DNA of 64,000 bases from CAYRPN01 sp964426135 (GCA_964426135.1 CAYRPN010000011.1:9603-73602), one strand, 5' to 3'. Numbered from the stretch's first letter, positions 1 to 10,624 are shown. Notes: generated from the sequence alone by a model not told the origin. A program made the numbers and translations.

Positions 1-750
<750 letters not shown>

Positions 751-783
751 CGCGGGATTGTAATGGGGACACAGGGCTCCAGG

Positions 784-818
784 GCATGGGGGCTTAAGCC
801 CCCATGCCTGCGGCGTCC
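784..818. repeat. Perfect 24-nt palindrome with GCCTGCGGCGTC tail
   Basis: Bases 784-807 form a perfect palindrome centred on CTTAAG (GCATGGGGG and its complement). It runs straight into GCCTGCGGCGTC, a tail also found beside other hairpins at 10711, 16201 and, inverted, 33977. It lies in the 258-nt space between the divergent thiE gene and the large secreted-protein gene. I see no other feature there. Confidence 0.65.
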
Positions 819-1008
819 GATACCCACCCGTTTCACCGCCCGCTAACCCGCACGCATGCGGGATCGCCAACTCGTCCGATGATCTTTGCGAATCCTTTTG
901 AACTGATCGCACCCTGGTACGTCTAAACCTGCACGCGTCTGTCCCCGGACGCGGTTGTTGTTCGTGTTCCCACTCGACATGGTCCTCTCGTTTGCAAAGG
1001 AACGGCCG

Positions 1009-4000
1009 ATGAAACGCCTGCTCGCCTCCCTCGCCGCCGCCGCATTCGCGGTCACCTCGATCTTCACGCCCGGCTCCGCGATTGCCGCGGAAGTGGGATT
1101 TGTCGAGGATTACGCCCTCGCCAAGGATCGCACTGCGGCCTTGAAGCAACTCATTCCCGGCACCGACGACCATTACTACTACCACAGCCTCTACCACCAG
1201 AGTCTCGAACAGTTCGACCAGGTGGCGGCCACGCTGGACGCGTGGCGCAAGCAGTATCCCAACAGCAATTACCCGCCGCGGTACTGGGAAGTCGTCGATC
1301 GGCAGGCGCTACTCACCTACGACAAGAACCCTGATGCCACGCTGAACCACCTGCGGCAGCGGCTGAACATCCAGTTCAACCACAACAAGGAGCAACTGGG
1401 CGTCAAGCCGAACTTTGCCACCGCGCTGGATCAGGGCCTGATCAGCCGCGACCGCCTTACCCAGGTCGCTCTTCAGCGTCACGGCACCACCGGCGGGTTT
1501 GAAGACACCGCGCTGGAGTGGCTGCTGGGCAAGAACCTGAACCCGAACCAACGGCGCGAGGCGCTTTCGCGACTGCAGCGCCCGGATGTCGAAGGCCTGG
1601 TCGGTCACGTCGTGGCTGACCTGCGGCATCAGTACTCCGGCGGGTTCGGCTCCTTCAACATCCATCGCCAGCTCCTGCTTTCGCAGCTCGAAGACCTGCT
1701 CAAGCAGATGCCCGAACTCCTCAACCAGCACAACTTCGTCAATGCCTATCTCACCAAGCTGCATCCCAACCCCGACGTCGACTGGCGCAACGACCCGAAG
1801 GAATACGCCGCCTATCTCGATCGACTCGCAACATTCGTGCAGCGGCTTTCACCCGCGTTCAATTCGCTCAAGGGCCACGTGCTCTATCACCGCCTGGCGT
1901 TTGATCGCACGCAGAGTGTGTACGACAAGCAGCGGTTCATGGCTTACATCACGCTGCCTAAGTACGTCAGCTACATCAACAATAAATATATGGAGCTGGA
2001 GGATCACCGCCGCTGGCCCTGTGATATCAATGCAAACTATCAGCCGTTCACCATGCTCCCGGTCATCGGCAATGACGAGCCGCTGATCCGTTCCTACCTG
2101 CACACCTTCTTTGAGAAGGACGTCGATTTCAAGGCTTACGAAACCTACATCAATGATCTGTACCTGCGCAACAACTTCGCCGAGGTGAAAATTGTCAACG
2201 GTCTGGGCGATGCGGAGCAGTGGTACAAGATGATTCCGCCCTCGCTCTACCAGCAGATCAAGGACCGCATCGATATCGATTTCGCCCTGACCAACAAGGA
2301 AAACTTCGGCGTCGATGAACCGGTGAGCGTCGATCTGTATGTCAAGAACGTCAAGACGCTGCTGGTGAAAGTATATGAAATCAATGCGGCCAATTTCTAC
2401 AGGGACAACTTCCGCGAGATCGATACCGACATCAACCTCGACGGACTCGTCGCCAACAAGCAGAGCGAGCAGGAATACGCCGACGCCCCGGTTCGCCGGG
2501 TCAAGCGCCACTTCGAGTTCGCCGAACTGAACAAGCCCGGCGTGTATGTGATCGATTTCATCGGCAACGGGAAGAGCAGCCGGGTGCTGGTCCGCAAGGG
2601 CAAGCTGCGCTTCGTCGAGCGCACCGGCACCGCGGGCCATGTGTTCACCGTGCTCAATGAGAAAAACGAGCAACTGAAGACCGCCAGCCTCTGGCTCGCC
2701 GGCCACGAATACAAGACGGACAAGGACGGCGTGATTGCCGTGCCCTTCAGCAACCAGGGCGGCCGCACGCCCATCATTCTGACCAGCGGCAGCTACGTCA
2801 GCCTCGACAGCTTCAATCACCTCTCGGAGAACTACCAGCTCGTCGCCGGAATCCACGTCGACCGCGAGCAACTCATCAAGCGGAAGAAGGCGAACGTCCT
2901 GATCCGCGCCGGCCTCTACGTCAACGGCACCCCTTCAACGCTCGGCGTGCTGGAGGACGTCACCCTCGTCATCAACTCCATCGATCACGATGGCGTCGCC
3001 ACCAGCAAGGAAGTAAGCAATTTCAAGCTCTACGAAGACCGCGACGCGGTGTACGAGTTCAACGTGCCCGACCGCCTGCGGCAGCTTCAGTTCACGCTCA
3101 AGGCAAAGGTGCAGAACCTGTCGCGGGGCAAGAAAGATGACCTGAACGCCGGCAGGGCGTTCACCCTCAACGAGATCGACCAGAGCGACAAGGTCGAGGA
3201 CCTGCACCTGGCCAACATGGGCGGCATGTGGGTGATCGATCTCTTCGGCAAAACCGGCGAGCCCCGCCCGGATCGCCCGGTGAACCTCTCCGTCAAGCAT
3301 CGCGAGTTCCGCGATGTCGTGCAGCTCACCGTGCAGACCAATGCCGGCGGACGCGTCATGCTCGGCGCGCTGAAGGATATCGACTGGGTGCAGGCGTCCG
3401 GGCCTGAAGGCACCAGCCATCAGTGGTTCCTGCCTCGCGATCAGCACAGCTACCAGAGCTACGTCCACGGCCGCGCCGGCGAAGCGCTGAACGTGCCTTA
3501 TGTCGGCGCCTCGGGCAAGGCGGATCGCGCGGAAGTGTCGCTGCTCGAACTGCGCGGCGATGTGTTCGTCGAGGATCGCTTCAAGAGCGTCACCGTCGCT
3601 AACGGCTTCATCCGCATCGACGACCTGCCCCGCGGCGACTACGACCTGCTTCTAAAAGACAGCGGCCAGCGCATTCGCGTGCGCCTTACGGAAGGCCAGA
3701 AGAACGACACGCACGTGCTCAGCGATTACCGCAACCTGGAAGTGCGCAACGCAACGCCGCTGCAGATTTCCAAGGTGGATGTGGACGCAAAGGAAGTGAA
3801 GGTGAAATTGGAGAACGCCGGCAAGTTTGCGCGCGTGCATGTGTTCGGCACGCGCATGCTGCCGGACTACTCGCCTTGGAACAGCCTCAACGACGTGGGC
3901 GATCCCGATCCGGGCCTGGCGTATCTGGGGCGGGTGAAGTCGGCGTATGTCGCGGGCCGGAATCTGGGCGATGAGTATCGCTACATCCTCGAACGCAAGT

Positions 4001-7000
4001 ACATGAAGATCTATCCGGGCAACATGCTGAATCGCCCGGGCCTGCTTCTGAATCCCTGGGCCATCCGCGCCACGGAGACCGGCGAACAGATCGCCCAGGG
4101 CGGCGACTTCTTCGGCAGCGCCGGCGGCAACAAGGCCAGCGAATCCGAACGCGGCGGACTCAGCGGCAAGGATGCAGGCGGCGCCGGCAACCAGAGCTTC
4201 GCCAATCTCGACTTCCTCGGCGAAACAAGTGCCGTGCTCCTGAACCTGACCCCGGACAAGGATGGCGTCGTCACCGTCAAGCGCGAGGACCTCGGTGATC
4301 GTCAGCACATTCACGTCGTCGCCATCGATCCGAAGAACACCGTGTACCGCAGCGTCGCGCTGGCGGAACCGAAGAGCGAGTTCGTCGATCTGCGCCTGCA
4401 GAACGGCCTCGACGCCAAGCAGCATTTCACCGAGCAGAAGCAGATCAGCGTCGTCCGCGCCGGCGACAAGTTCCTGCTCAAGGACATCACCACGTCGAAG
4501 TTCGAAGCTTACGACACGCTCTCGCGCGTTTATGGATTGTTCGTCACGCTGTCGAACGATCAGAAGCTGATCGAGTTCAGCTTCATCCTCAACTGGCCCA
4601 AGATGAAGCCGGAGGAGAAGTTCGCGAAGTACTCGCAGTACGCCTGCCACGAGCTCAACGTCTTCCTCTTCAAGAAGGATCCGGAGTTCTTCGCGAAGGT
4701 CGTGCTGCCGTATCTGGCGAACAAGCGCGACAAGACCTTCATGGATCAGTGGCTCTTGAACAACGCTTCCGCGCATTATCTGGAAGCGTGGGAACACGGT
4801 CGGCTGAACGTCGCCGAACGGATTCTGCTCGGGCAGAAGCTGGGCGCCGAGCAGGCGCACACCGCCCGCCATGTGAAAGACCTGTACGACCTGATTCCGC
4901 CGAACATCGATCATTTCAATCACCTGTTCCAGACCGCGCTGAAGGGCAGCGCGCTGGAGACGGGCGACGCGTTCGGGCTTGCGGAGCAGCTTGAAAAGCA
5001 GATGCCCGAAACCAAGCTGAAGTCGGAGATTTTCCGCGCGGACCGTGCAGCGAAGGAAGGAGCCTCGTACGCCAACGGCATCGGCGGCGGCCGCGGCGGC
5101 GATCCCGGCCGGCCCGCGCCGGCCACCGCGGCAGCGCCGCGCCTGGCAGCGCCACCGCCGCCGGGCGCCGCGCCGAAACCCATGGATGATTCGATCGCGC
5201 TCGCCGAGGAAGCCGATGGCAAGAGGGATGAGGCCGCCTCCTCCGGCCCCGCCAAGAAGCGCCAGCGCGAGGCTCAATCGCGCGACAATCTGCGGCGCCT
5301 CAGCGACGCCAAGGGAGCCGACAAGTACTTCGACGATGACGGCGAGCGGCGCAAGAGCGTTCGTCAGCTCTATCGCAAGCTGGACAAGACCCAGGAATGG
5401 GTTGAGAACAACTACTACAAGCTGCCGATCGAGCAGCAGAACGCCGACCTGGTCAGCGTGAACGGTTTCTGGAACGACTACGCGAAGCACGATGCGAAGC
5501 AGCCGTTCTATTCGACGAAATTCGCTGAATCGTCGCGCAATTTCTCGGACATGATGCTCGCGCTGGCGGTCCTGGATGTGCCGTTCGAATCGGGCCAGCA
5601 CGAGAGCAAGTTCGACAAGGCTTCGATGTCGCTGACCGCCGCCACACCGATGGTGGTCTTCCACAAGGAAATCAAGCCCGCGGCAGTCGCCAAGCACTCG
5701 CCCGTGCTGGTCAGCCAGAACTTCTTCCGCCACAACGATCGCTACCGCCAGGTGGAGAACGAGCGGCAGGACAAGTACGTGACCGATGAGTTCCTGGTCC
5801 ACGTGGTCTACGGCGCCCAGGTCGTCGTGACCAACCCCAGTTCCTCGAGCCAGAAACTGGACATCCTCCTCCAGGTTCCCACCGGCGCGATGCCCGTGCT
5901 CAACGGCCAGTACACCAAGGGCGTGCATGTGCAGTTGGCGCCGTTCTCGACGCAGGCGATCGAGTATTACTTCTATTTCCCCGCGCCGGGAACATACGTT
6001 CACTATCCGGTGCATGTCGCGAGGAACGAGCAGGCGATCGCCTTTGCTCAGCCGTTCGAGTTCAAGGTGGTCCGCGAGCTGACCAATATTGATAAGGAAT
6101 CGTGGGAATATATTTCCCAGCACGGCAGCGACGATGATGTGATCGCCTGGATGCAGGCGAACAATATCAACCGCGTCAACCTCCAGAAGATCGCCTTCCG
6201 CATGAAGACCAAGGCGTTCTTCGACCGCGCCATCGCCCTGCTGGGCCAGCGGCATGTGTACAACCACACGCTGTTCTCTTATGGATTCGCCCACAAGCAC
6301 GAAGCGTCCATCCGCGAGTTTCTCCAGCACAGCGACGGTTTCGTCGCCGGCTGCGGCGACTGGCTGGAGAGCAAGTTGCTGACCATCGATCCCGTGGAGC
6401 GCCGCTCTTTCGAGTTCATGGAGTACAAGCCCCTGGTCAACGCCCGCGCCCATCAACTGGGCAAGCGCCGCCAGATCGTCAACGAGCGCATGGCGTGGCA
6501 GTATCACCGCCTGCTGAAGGTGCTCACCTACAAGCGGGCGATGGACGACAACGACATGCTCGCCGCCAGCTATTACCTGCTGCTGCAGGACCGCGTCGAC
6601 CATGCCGGCGAAATGTTCGCCAATGTGAACGCCCAGCGCGTCGCCACGAAGATTCAGTACGACCTGATGGCGACGTTCCTCGATTTCTACAACGACGAGC
6701 CGAAGGTCGCCGCGGGCTTCGTCGAGAAGTACAAGGAATACCCGGTCGACAAATGGAAGCAGGCCTTCGCCGCCGCCGCCGCCCAGTTGGAAGAGATCCA
6801 GGGCAAGAGCGTCGCCGTCGCCGACAAAGACGACCGCAACCAGCAGACGACGCAGCTCGCCGCGACGGATCCGACCTTCGACTTCAGCGTCGAAGCGAAG
6901 AAGATCAACATCACCTACTCCAACCTGAAGCAGGTGCAGGTGAACTACTACCTGATGGACGTGGAGTTGCTCTTCAGCCGCAGCCCGTTCGTGCAGCAGT

Positions 7001-7443
7001 TCGGCGGGGAGTTCGCTTACATCAAGCCGAATGATTCACAGGTGGTGAATTTCAACGAGAAGGCGGTGCTTCACAGCATCCCGCTGCCGGAGAAATTCCA
7101 CAACGCGAACGTGCTGGTGGAGATCGTCGGCGCCGGCCAGAACAAGAGCCGGGCGTACTACAGCAACGCCATGACCGTGCAGGTGATCGAGAACTACGGC
7201 CAGGTGAAAGTCGCCCAGGCCAGCACCGGCAAGGCGCTGCCCAAGACGTACGTGAAGGTTTACGCCATGACCGGCGACGGACAGGTGAAGTTCTACAAGG
7301 ACGGGTACACCGATCTGCGCGGCCGATTCGACTTCACCTCGCTGAACACGAACGACCTGGACAGCGTGCAGAAGTTCTCCGTGCTCGTACTCAGCGAGCA
7401 GCACGGCGCGGTGGTGCGCGAGGCGCAGCCGCCGAAGCAGTGA
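1009..7443 (+). CDS. Very large exported protein with macroglobulin-like beta domains, function unknown
   Basis: 2144 residues. I start at the ATG at 1009 because it begins a clean signal peptide (MKRLLASLAAAAFAVTSIF, ending SAIAA) and the upstream TTG start would bury it. The N-terminal third is helical and repeat-like. From about residue 430 there are several beta-rich segments of the type seen in alpha-2-macroglobulin MG domains, for example VSVDLYVKNVKTLLVKVYE and, near the end, KVAQASTGKALPKTYVKVY. I find no CxEQ thioester motif, so a classical protease trap is not supported. A Gly/Pro/Ala-rich linker lies at about 5083-5180. The protein is probably periplasmic or cell-surface. It stands alone and is followed by a strong terminator. 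The MG assignment is a fold impression, not a match. Confidence 0.7.
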   Translation: MKRLLASLAAAAFAVTSIFTPGSAIAAEVGFVEDYALAKDRTAALKQLIPGTDDHYYYHSLYHQSLEQFDQVAATLDAWRKQYPNSNYPPRYWEVVDRQALLTYDKNPDATLNHLRQRLNIQFNHNKEQLGVKPNFATALDQGLISRDRLTQVALQRHGTTGGFEDTALEWLLGKNLNPNQRREALSRLQRPDVEGLVGHVVADLRHQYSGGFGSFNIHRQLLLSQLEDLLKQMPELLNQHNFVNAYLTKLHPNPDVDWRNDPKEYAAYLDRLATFVQRLSPAFNSLKGHVLYHRLAFDRTQSVYDKQRFMAYITLPKYVSYINNKYMELEDHRRWPCDINANYQPFTMLPVIGNDEPLIRSYLHTFFEKDVDFKAYETYINDLYLRNNFAEVKIVNGLGDAEQWYKMIPPSLYQQIKDRIDIDFALTNKENFGVDEPVSVDLYVKNVKTLLVKVYEINAANFYRDNFREIDTDINLDGLVANKQSEQEYADAPVRRVKRHFEFAELNKPGVYVIDFIGNGKSSRVLVRKGKLRFVERTGTAGHVFTVLNEKNEQLKTASLWLAGHEYKTDKDGVIAVPFSNQGGRTPIILTSGSYVSLDSFNHLSENYQLVAGIHVDREQLIKRKKANVLIRAGLYVNGTPSTLGVLEDVTLVINSIDHDGVATSKEVSNFKLYEDRDAVYEFNVPDRLRQLQFTLKAKVQNLSRGKKDDLNAGRAFTLNEIDQSDKVEDLHLANMGGMWVIDLFGKTGEPRPDRPVNLSVKHREFRDVVQLTVQTNAGGRVMLGALKDIDWVQASGPEGTSHQWFLPRDQHSYQSYVHGRAGEALNVPYVGASGKADRAEVSLLELRGDVFVEDRFKSVTVANGFIRIDDLPRGDYDLLLKDSGQRIRVRLTEGQKNDTHVLSDYRNLEVRNATPLQISKVDVDAKEVKVKLENAGKFARVHVFGTRMLPDYSPWNSLNDVGDPDPGLAYLGRVKSAYVAGRNLGDEYRYILERKYMKIYPGNMLNRPGLLLNPWAIRATETGEQIAQGGDFFGSAGGNKASESERGGLSGKDAGGAGNQSFANLDFLGETSAVLLNLTPDKDGVVTVKREDLGDRQHIHVVAIDPKNTVYRSVALAEPKSEFVDLRLQNGLDAKQHFTEQKQISVVRAGDKFLLKDITTSKFEAYDTLSRVYGLFVTLSNDQKLIEFSFILNWPKMKPEEKFAKYSQYACHELNVFLFKKDPEFFAKVVLPYLANKRDKTFMDQWLLNNASAHYLEAWEHGRLNVAERILLGQKLGAEQAHTARHVKDLYDLIPPNIDHFNHLFQTALKGSALETGDAFGLAEQLEKQMPETKLKSEIFRADRAAKEGASYANGIGGGRGGDPGRPAPATAAAPRLAAPPPPGAAPKPMDDSIALAEEADGKRDEAASSGPAKKRQREAQSRDNLRRLSDAKGADKYFDDDGERRKSVRQLYRKLDKTQEWVENNYYKLPIEQQNADLVSVNGFWNDYAKHDAKQPFYSTKFAESSRNFSDMMLALAVLDVPFESGQHESKFDKASMSLTAATPMVVFHKEIKPAAVAKHSPVLVSQNFFRHNDRYRQVENERQDKYVTDEFLVHVVYGAQVVVTNPSSSSQKLDILLQVPTGAMPVLNGQYTKGVHVQLAPFSTQAIEYYFYFPAPGTYVHYPVHVARNEQAIAFAQPFEFKVVRELTNIDKESWEYISQHGSDDDVIAWMQANNINRVNLQKIAFRMKTKAFFDRAIALLGQRHVYNHTLFSYGFAHKHEASIREFLQHSDGFVAGCGDWLESKLLTIDPVERRSFEFMEYKPLVNARAHQLGKRRQIVNERMAWQYHRLLKVLTYKRAMDDNDMLAASYYLLLQDRVDHAGEMFANVNAQRVATKIQYDLMATFLDFYNDEPKVAAGFVEKYKEYPVDKWKQAFAAAAAQLEEIQGKSVAVADKDDRNQQTTQLAATDPTFDFSVEAKKINITYSNLKQVQVNYYLMDVELLFSRSPFVQQFGGEFAYIKPNDSQVVNFNEKAVLHSIPLPEKFHNANVLVEIVGAGQNKSRAYYSNAMTVQVIENYGQVKVAQASTGKALPKTYVKVYAMTGDGQVKFYKDGYTDLRGRFDFTSLNTNDLDSVQKFSVLVLSEQHGAVVREAQPPKQ

Positions 7444-7453
7444 TGTGAAAACA

Positions 7454-7493
7454 CCGCCAAAGCCCAGGGATTGCCATCCCTGGGCTTTGGCGG
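7454..7493. repeat. 40-nt hairpin repeat, family A (intergenic copy)
   Basis: Two perfect 17-nt arms (CCGCCAAAGCCCAGGGA and its complement) enclose TTGCCA. It starts 11 bases after the stop codon of the large gene. The same hairpin occurs inside valS at 14192-14228 and 15384-15421, and a shorter variant inside the PVC-type dehydrogenase gene at 21836-21864. Confidence 0.85.
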
Positions 7494-7513
7494 ACCATCG
7501 GAACGATTTCCAG

Positions 7514-7545
7514 GCGGCCGGCGCTCAGCGCCGGCCGCTTTTTTT
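7514..7545 (+). terminator. Rho-independent terminator of the large secreted-protein gene
   Basis: A perfect 11-bp stem (GCGGCCGGCGC) with a TCA loop is followed by seven T. It sits 70 bases after the stop codon and just touches the end of the convergent higA gene. Confidence 0.85.
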
Positions 7546-7972
7546 ATTCGCCGAGGAACAGCCGCGGGTTGACACAAAATCGCGCCGACAGCTTGCGGAT
7601 ATGCTCTTTGCTCAACTCCCGCTCCCCGCTGAGAACTTTCGGCCCCAAAGCTCGATCGCCGAGCAGCCGTCCCAGATCGGACGCGCTCAAACCGTTCTCT
7701 TCGATGAGAAACCGCAGGGCATCGACAGGCGTGAGCCGCTTACGCGCCAATGGGGTGTGCAGCGATTCGTATTTGTCCACCAGGTCCGAAAGCAGATCGA
7801 GATAGTCTTCCTGATCGCGCGATAGATCGTGCCCCGCCATCAAATCGACGAATTCGGTGGCGTTGCGCAGATCCACCGCGTCATGCAACGGACGAGGGAG
7901 GAACAGCGCGACCAGCCCTGCATAATCACGGGGCAGCTCGGCCATGGTCATTCCGCGGCGTCGAGTCTTCAT
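7544..7972 (-). CDS. higA: HigA-type antitoxin
   Basis: 142 residues, starting at the ATG that overlaps the end of higB by four bases (TTATGA), which fixes the start and implies translational coupling. The C-terminal part is a helix-turn-helix of the HigA kind: RFLIEENGLSASDLGRLLGD, then LSGERELSKEHIRKLSARF. Such antitoxins neutralise the HigB ribonuclease and repress their own operon by binding its promoter. An alternative ATG lies seven codons downstream (MTMAELP). Confidence 0.85.
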   Translation of the reverse strand: MKTRRRGMTMAELPRDYAGLVALFLPRPLHDAVDLRNATEFVDLMAGHDLSRDQEDYLDLLSDLVDKYESLHTPLARKRLTPVDALRFLIEENGLSASDLGRLLGDRALGPKVLSGERELSKEHIRKLSARFCVNPRLFLGE

Positions 7973-8277
7973 AACTGTTCCTTCCAACGGTCCTTGCTGT
8001 AGTCCGCGTGCGTCAGGAGTCGAAGAACGAACACCTTCTGTGTGTTGTAGTGGATTGCCGTGATCAGTCGGTAGGCGTTGCCCGCGATATTGAACACCAC
8101 CACGGACCTGCCGCTGGAAGTTTTCACCTCGTCCGCATGGCGGAACGACTGCCTCACCTCGTGCAGGTTGGACCACTCCGCCGCCAGCGTGACCTCGAGC
8201 CAGCGCGACAGCCCCGGCGACGCCACCGGATGCGCCCGCGCATATTCGCGTATTCGCGCCGGCTTGATGATCCGCAT
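7969..8277 (-). CDS. higB: HigB-type mRNA interferase toxin
   Basis: 102 residues, the usual length for the HigB/RelE-like family. The typical core is visible: WSNLHEVRQSFRHADEV, then VVFNIAGNAYRLITAIHYN and VFVLRLLTHADYSKDRWKE. The family cleaves mRNA on the ribosome. The toxin gene comes first and the antitoxin second, the normal order for higBA. The pair stands between the large secreted-protein gene and a dehydrogenase gene and shares no function with either. Confidence 0.88.
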   Translation of the reverse strand: MRIIKPARIREYARAHPVASPGLSRWLEVTLAAEWSNLHEVRQSFRHADEVKTSSGRSVVVFNIAGNAYRLITAIHYNTQKVFVLRLLTHADYSKDRWKEQL

Positions 8278-8343
8278 GAGGACATTATGTCATCAGTGCT
8301 CGCAGAGTCAAGGGTGGCGTTCTGGAGATGCCCGCGACCGCCT

Positions 8344-9336
8344 TCAAACCTCCATCAGCACCTTCACCACGCCCTTGCCCCTGGCGGCGCGCAGCGCCTC
8401 GACGCCTTCGCTCAGTTTCATGCGCTTGCTGATCAGGCTGATCACGTCGATCTTCCCCGCGCTCAGCGCTGTCAGCGCTTCGGAGAACGGGCCGCACCGG
8501 CTGCCGATCAGGTCGATTTCGTTGATCACCAGCGGCGACAGGTCCACGTTCAGCTTGTCCGCGGTCGGCCCCGGGGGAGCGACGGTTGTTTTCAACACGA
8601 TCTTGCCGCGCGGGCGCACCATCTGCATCGCGGTGACCAGCCCGCTGGCGGAACCCGTGCAATCCACGACGATGTCCTGGTCCTGCCGCAGGCCCACGTC
8701 TTGCAGGAGGCGATGCTTGATGCCCCACTTCTCGCACAGGGCGATTTTTTCAGCGTGCTTGCCGACGAGCCGGACCGTCGCATTGAGCTGCGACATCACC
8801 TGTGCGCAGAGCAATCCAAGCCTGCCGTCGCCCAGCACCGTGATGTAGGGCCGGCCTTCGATCGTCAGTTGCCGCAGAATCTGATACGCCGCGGCGAGCG
8901 GCTCAGTAAAGACCGCCTGGTCGTCGTCGATGGACGGAGGCACCTCAAAGAGATTCACCAGCGGCAGCGTGAACTTCTCCGCGAAGCAGCCATCCTTGCC
9001 CGCGATGCCCAGCACGGTGCGCTTGCGGCAATGTTCGCGCAAGCCTTTCTGGCACATGTCGCACTTGCCGCACACGCAGTTGATCGAGCCGACGACGCGT
9101 TTCCCGACCCACTTCTTCGCCTGCTTGCCGGTGCATTCCTCGACGACGCCGACGAACTCGTGTCCGAGCACGCCCTTGAAATCCATGTAGCCTTTGCAGA
9201 TTTCCAGATCGGTCGCGCAGACACCCATGCGGGTGGGGCGGATCAGCGCCTCGCCGAAGCCCGCCTGTGAAGGGCGCGGGTTGGCGTGGTCGTTGTCGAT
9301 GCGAGGCTGTTTGCCGTCGAAGATCAGGGCACGCAC
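8344..9336 (-). CDS. Zinc-binding alcohol dehydrogenase family protein (MDR)
   Basis: 330 residues from a GTG start with GGAG about 8 bases upstream. This is a medium-chain dehydrogenase/reductase. Catalytic-zinc ligands are suggested by GVCATDLEICKGY and VLGHEFVG. The structural-zinc knuckle is complete (CVCGKCDMCQKGLREHC, spacing C-x2-C-x2-C-x7-C). The Rossmann part carries VLGDGRLGLLCAQV and VVDCTGSASGL. The substrate cannot be told from sequence; the layout resembles sugar or polyol dehydrogenases. It converges on no operon partner. Confidence 0.85.
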   Translation of the reverse strand: MRALIFDGKQPRIDNDHANPRPSQAGFGEALIRPTRMGVCATDLEICKGYMDFKGVLGHEFVGVVEECTGKQAKKWVGKRVVGSINCVCGKCDMCQKGLREHCRKRTVLGIAGKDGCFAEKFTLPLVNLFEVPPSIDDDQAVFTEPLAAAYQILRQLTIEGRPYITVLGDGRLGLLCAQVMSQLNATVRLVGKHAEKIALCEKWGIKHRLLQDVGLRQDQDIVVDCTGSASGLVTAMQMVRPRGKIVLKTTVAPPGPTADKLNVDLSPLVINEIDLIGSRCGPFSEALTALSAGKIDVISLISKRMKLSEGVEALRAARGKGVVKVLMEV

Positions 9337-9357
9337 GGGGAACTCCAGTCAAATGGT

Positions 9358-9392
9358 CACCACGGATAGCACGGATGACACGGATGGGACGA
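9358..9392. repeat. CACGGATGACACGGATGG-type tandem tract
   Basis: Short imperfect repeats of CACGGAT (CACCACGGATAGCACGGATGACACGG and similar) follow the start of the dehydrogenase gene. A related GCGGATGAACGCGGATGG tract is at 13133-13155. Confidence 0.6.
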
Positions 9393-9424
9393 GTCATTCC
9401 ATCGAGCCACGTGCATCGCTAGGC

Positions 9425-9454
9425 CGTTTAGCGGATGCACCGCAGGTGCCTCGG
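9425..9454. repeat. GTTTAGCGG element, diverged copy
   Basis: GTTTAGCGGATGCACCGCAG and following bases; the copies at 10625-10653 and 33977-34004 read GTTTAGCGGAAACGCC(A/G)CAG. The 278-nt space up to nadK otherwise shows nothing I can name. Confidence 0.55.
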
Positions 9455-9614
9455 ACAAGACTGCATGCGTCGACATTGTCGATTCGATCGACCGAGGCTT
9501 AGGGCGCCGCCGCCGATGGAATTATCGGCCAAAGCGAGCGCCCGCTTCTCTGTTTCTCGGCGCACCAGTTGCGATTAGACTGACCGGCGGAATCCGATCC
9601 GGGAACTCACGCCG

Positions 9615-10610
9615 ATGTCGAAGCCTCGAACCCCATCACAGCGGCCTCGGGTTCTGCTCCTGGCCAATCACCAGAAGCAGGACGTGAACGACGCGCTGCG
9701 CACGCTTCGTCCGTGGCTTTCCCGGCGGGCGCGGATCGTCGCCGAGCACGACAGCCGGGAGATGTCGCCACGGATCGCCGCCGAGTTGCCGCCGGTGGAT
9801 CTGGCGATCGTGCTGGGCGGCGACGGCACGCTGCTGGCGCAGGCGCGGGCGCTGGCGGGGCGTCACGTGCCGCTCTTGGGCGTAAACTTCGGCAAGCTCG
9901 GATTCATGGCGGAGTTCAGCCTCGAGGAGTTGCGCAAGTTCTGGCCGCAGATCGCCGCGGGCAAATGCCGGACGACGCGCAGGATCATGCTCGACGTGAG
10001 CGTGGGCGTTGGCGGCGGCAACGGTCGCCGCAAGAACGGATCGCGCTTGCTTCGAAAGGACGCCGCGGTCACGGCAGGTCTCGCCGCCGGCGCTGGTGAC
10101 ACGTCTGATTCCACCGACGCATCGGCCGAGGTCTTCTCCTGCCTCGCCGTGAATGACGCGGTGATCACCGCCGGCCCGCCGTTCCGCATGATCGATCTGG
10201 AACTGGTCATCGACCCGGATGACGACAACGCCTTCATCACCCGCTTCACCGCCGACGGCGTGATCGTTTCCACGCCCTCCGGCTCCACCGCGTACAACCT
10301 CGCGGCCGGTGGACCGATCGTCAGCCCGCAGGTCGGCGCCGTCTGCATCACGCCGCTGTGCCCGCATAGTCTGTCGTTCCGCCCGATCATTACCCGCGCC
10401 GAGGCGGACACCCGCGTCCGCTTGATGCGCGGCAACGACGGCACCACGCTGGTCATCGACGGTCAGCGCTCCACGCCTTTGCGCGAAGGCCAGGAAGTGC
10501 GCGTGCGGTTGAGCGACAAGTACCTCGAACTCGTCCACAACCCCACGTTCTCCTACTGGAAACTGCTCGCGACGAAGTTGAGATGGGCGGCGCGGCCGAG
10601 GAGAGGGTAA
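9615..10610 (+). CDS. nadK: NAD kinase
   Basis: 331 residues. NadK phosphorylates NAD to NADP with ATP or polyphosphate in the cytosol. The diagnostic GGDGT motif is present (IVLGGDGTLLAQARAL), followed by LLGVNFGKLGFMAEF, VNDAVIT, and the second-domain block FTADGVIVSTPSGSTAYNLA with GGPIVSP. It is somewhat longer than the usual 290-300 residues because of a Lys/Ala/Ser-rich stretch of about 40 residues at 10010-10135, between the two domains and before VNDAV. It stands alone on the plus strand. Confidence 0.95.
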   Translation: MSKPRTPSQRPRVLLLANHQKQDVNDALRTLRPWLSRRARIVAEHDSREMSPRIAAELPPVDLAIVLGGDGTLLAQARALAGRHVPLLGVNFGKLGFMAEFSLEELRKFWPQIAAGKCRTTRRIMLDVSVGVGGGNGRRKNGSRLLRKDAAVTAGLAAGAGDTSDSTDASAEVFSCLAVNDAVITAGPPFRMIDLELVIDPDDDNAFITRFTADGVIVSTPSGSTAYNLAAGGPIVSPQVGAVCITPLCPHSLSFRPIITRAEADTRVRLMRGNDGTTLVIDGQRSTPLREGQEVRVRLSDKYLELVHNPTFSYWKLLATKLRWAARPRRG

Positions 10611-10624
10611 ATGCCTCCGCATCG

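Noticed and set aside
3652..6603. 983-codon open frame antisense to the large secreted-protein gene
   Set aside because: It is a mirror of GC-rich codon use in the true gene. Its protein has no family blocks and no start context, while the plus-strand protein has a signal peptide and terminator.
1009..7443. Thioester alpha-2-macroglobulin
   Set aside because: I could not find a CxEQ motif anywhere in the protein, so only a loose MG-like description is kept.
8008..9270. 420-codon plus-strand frame across higB and the dehydrogenase gene
   Set aside because: It lies opposite two recognised genes and contains no recognisable motif.
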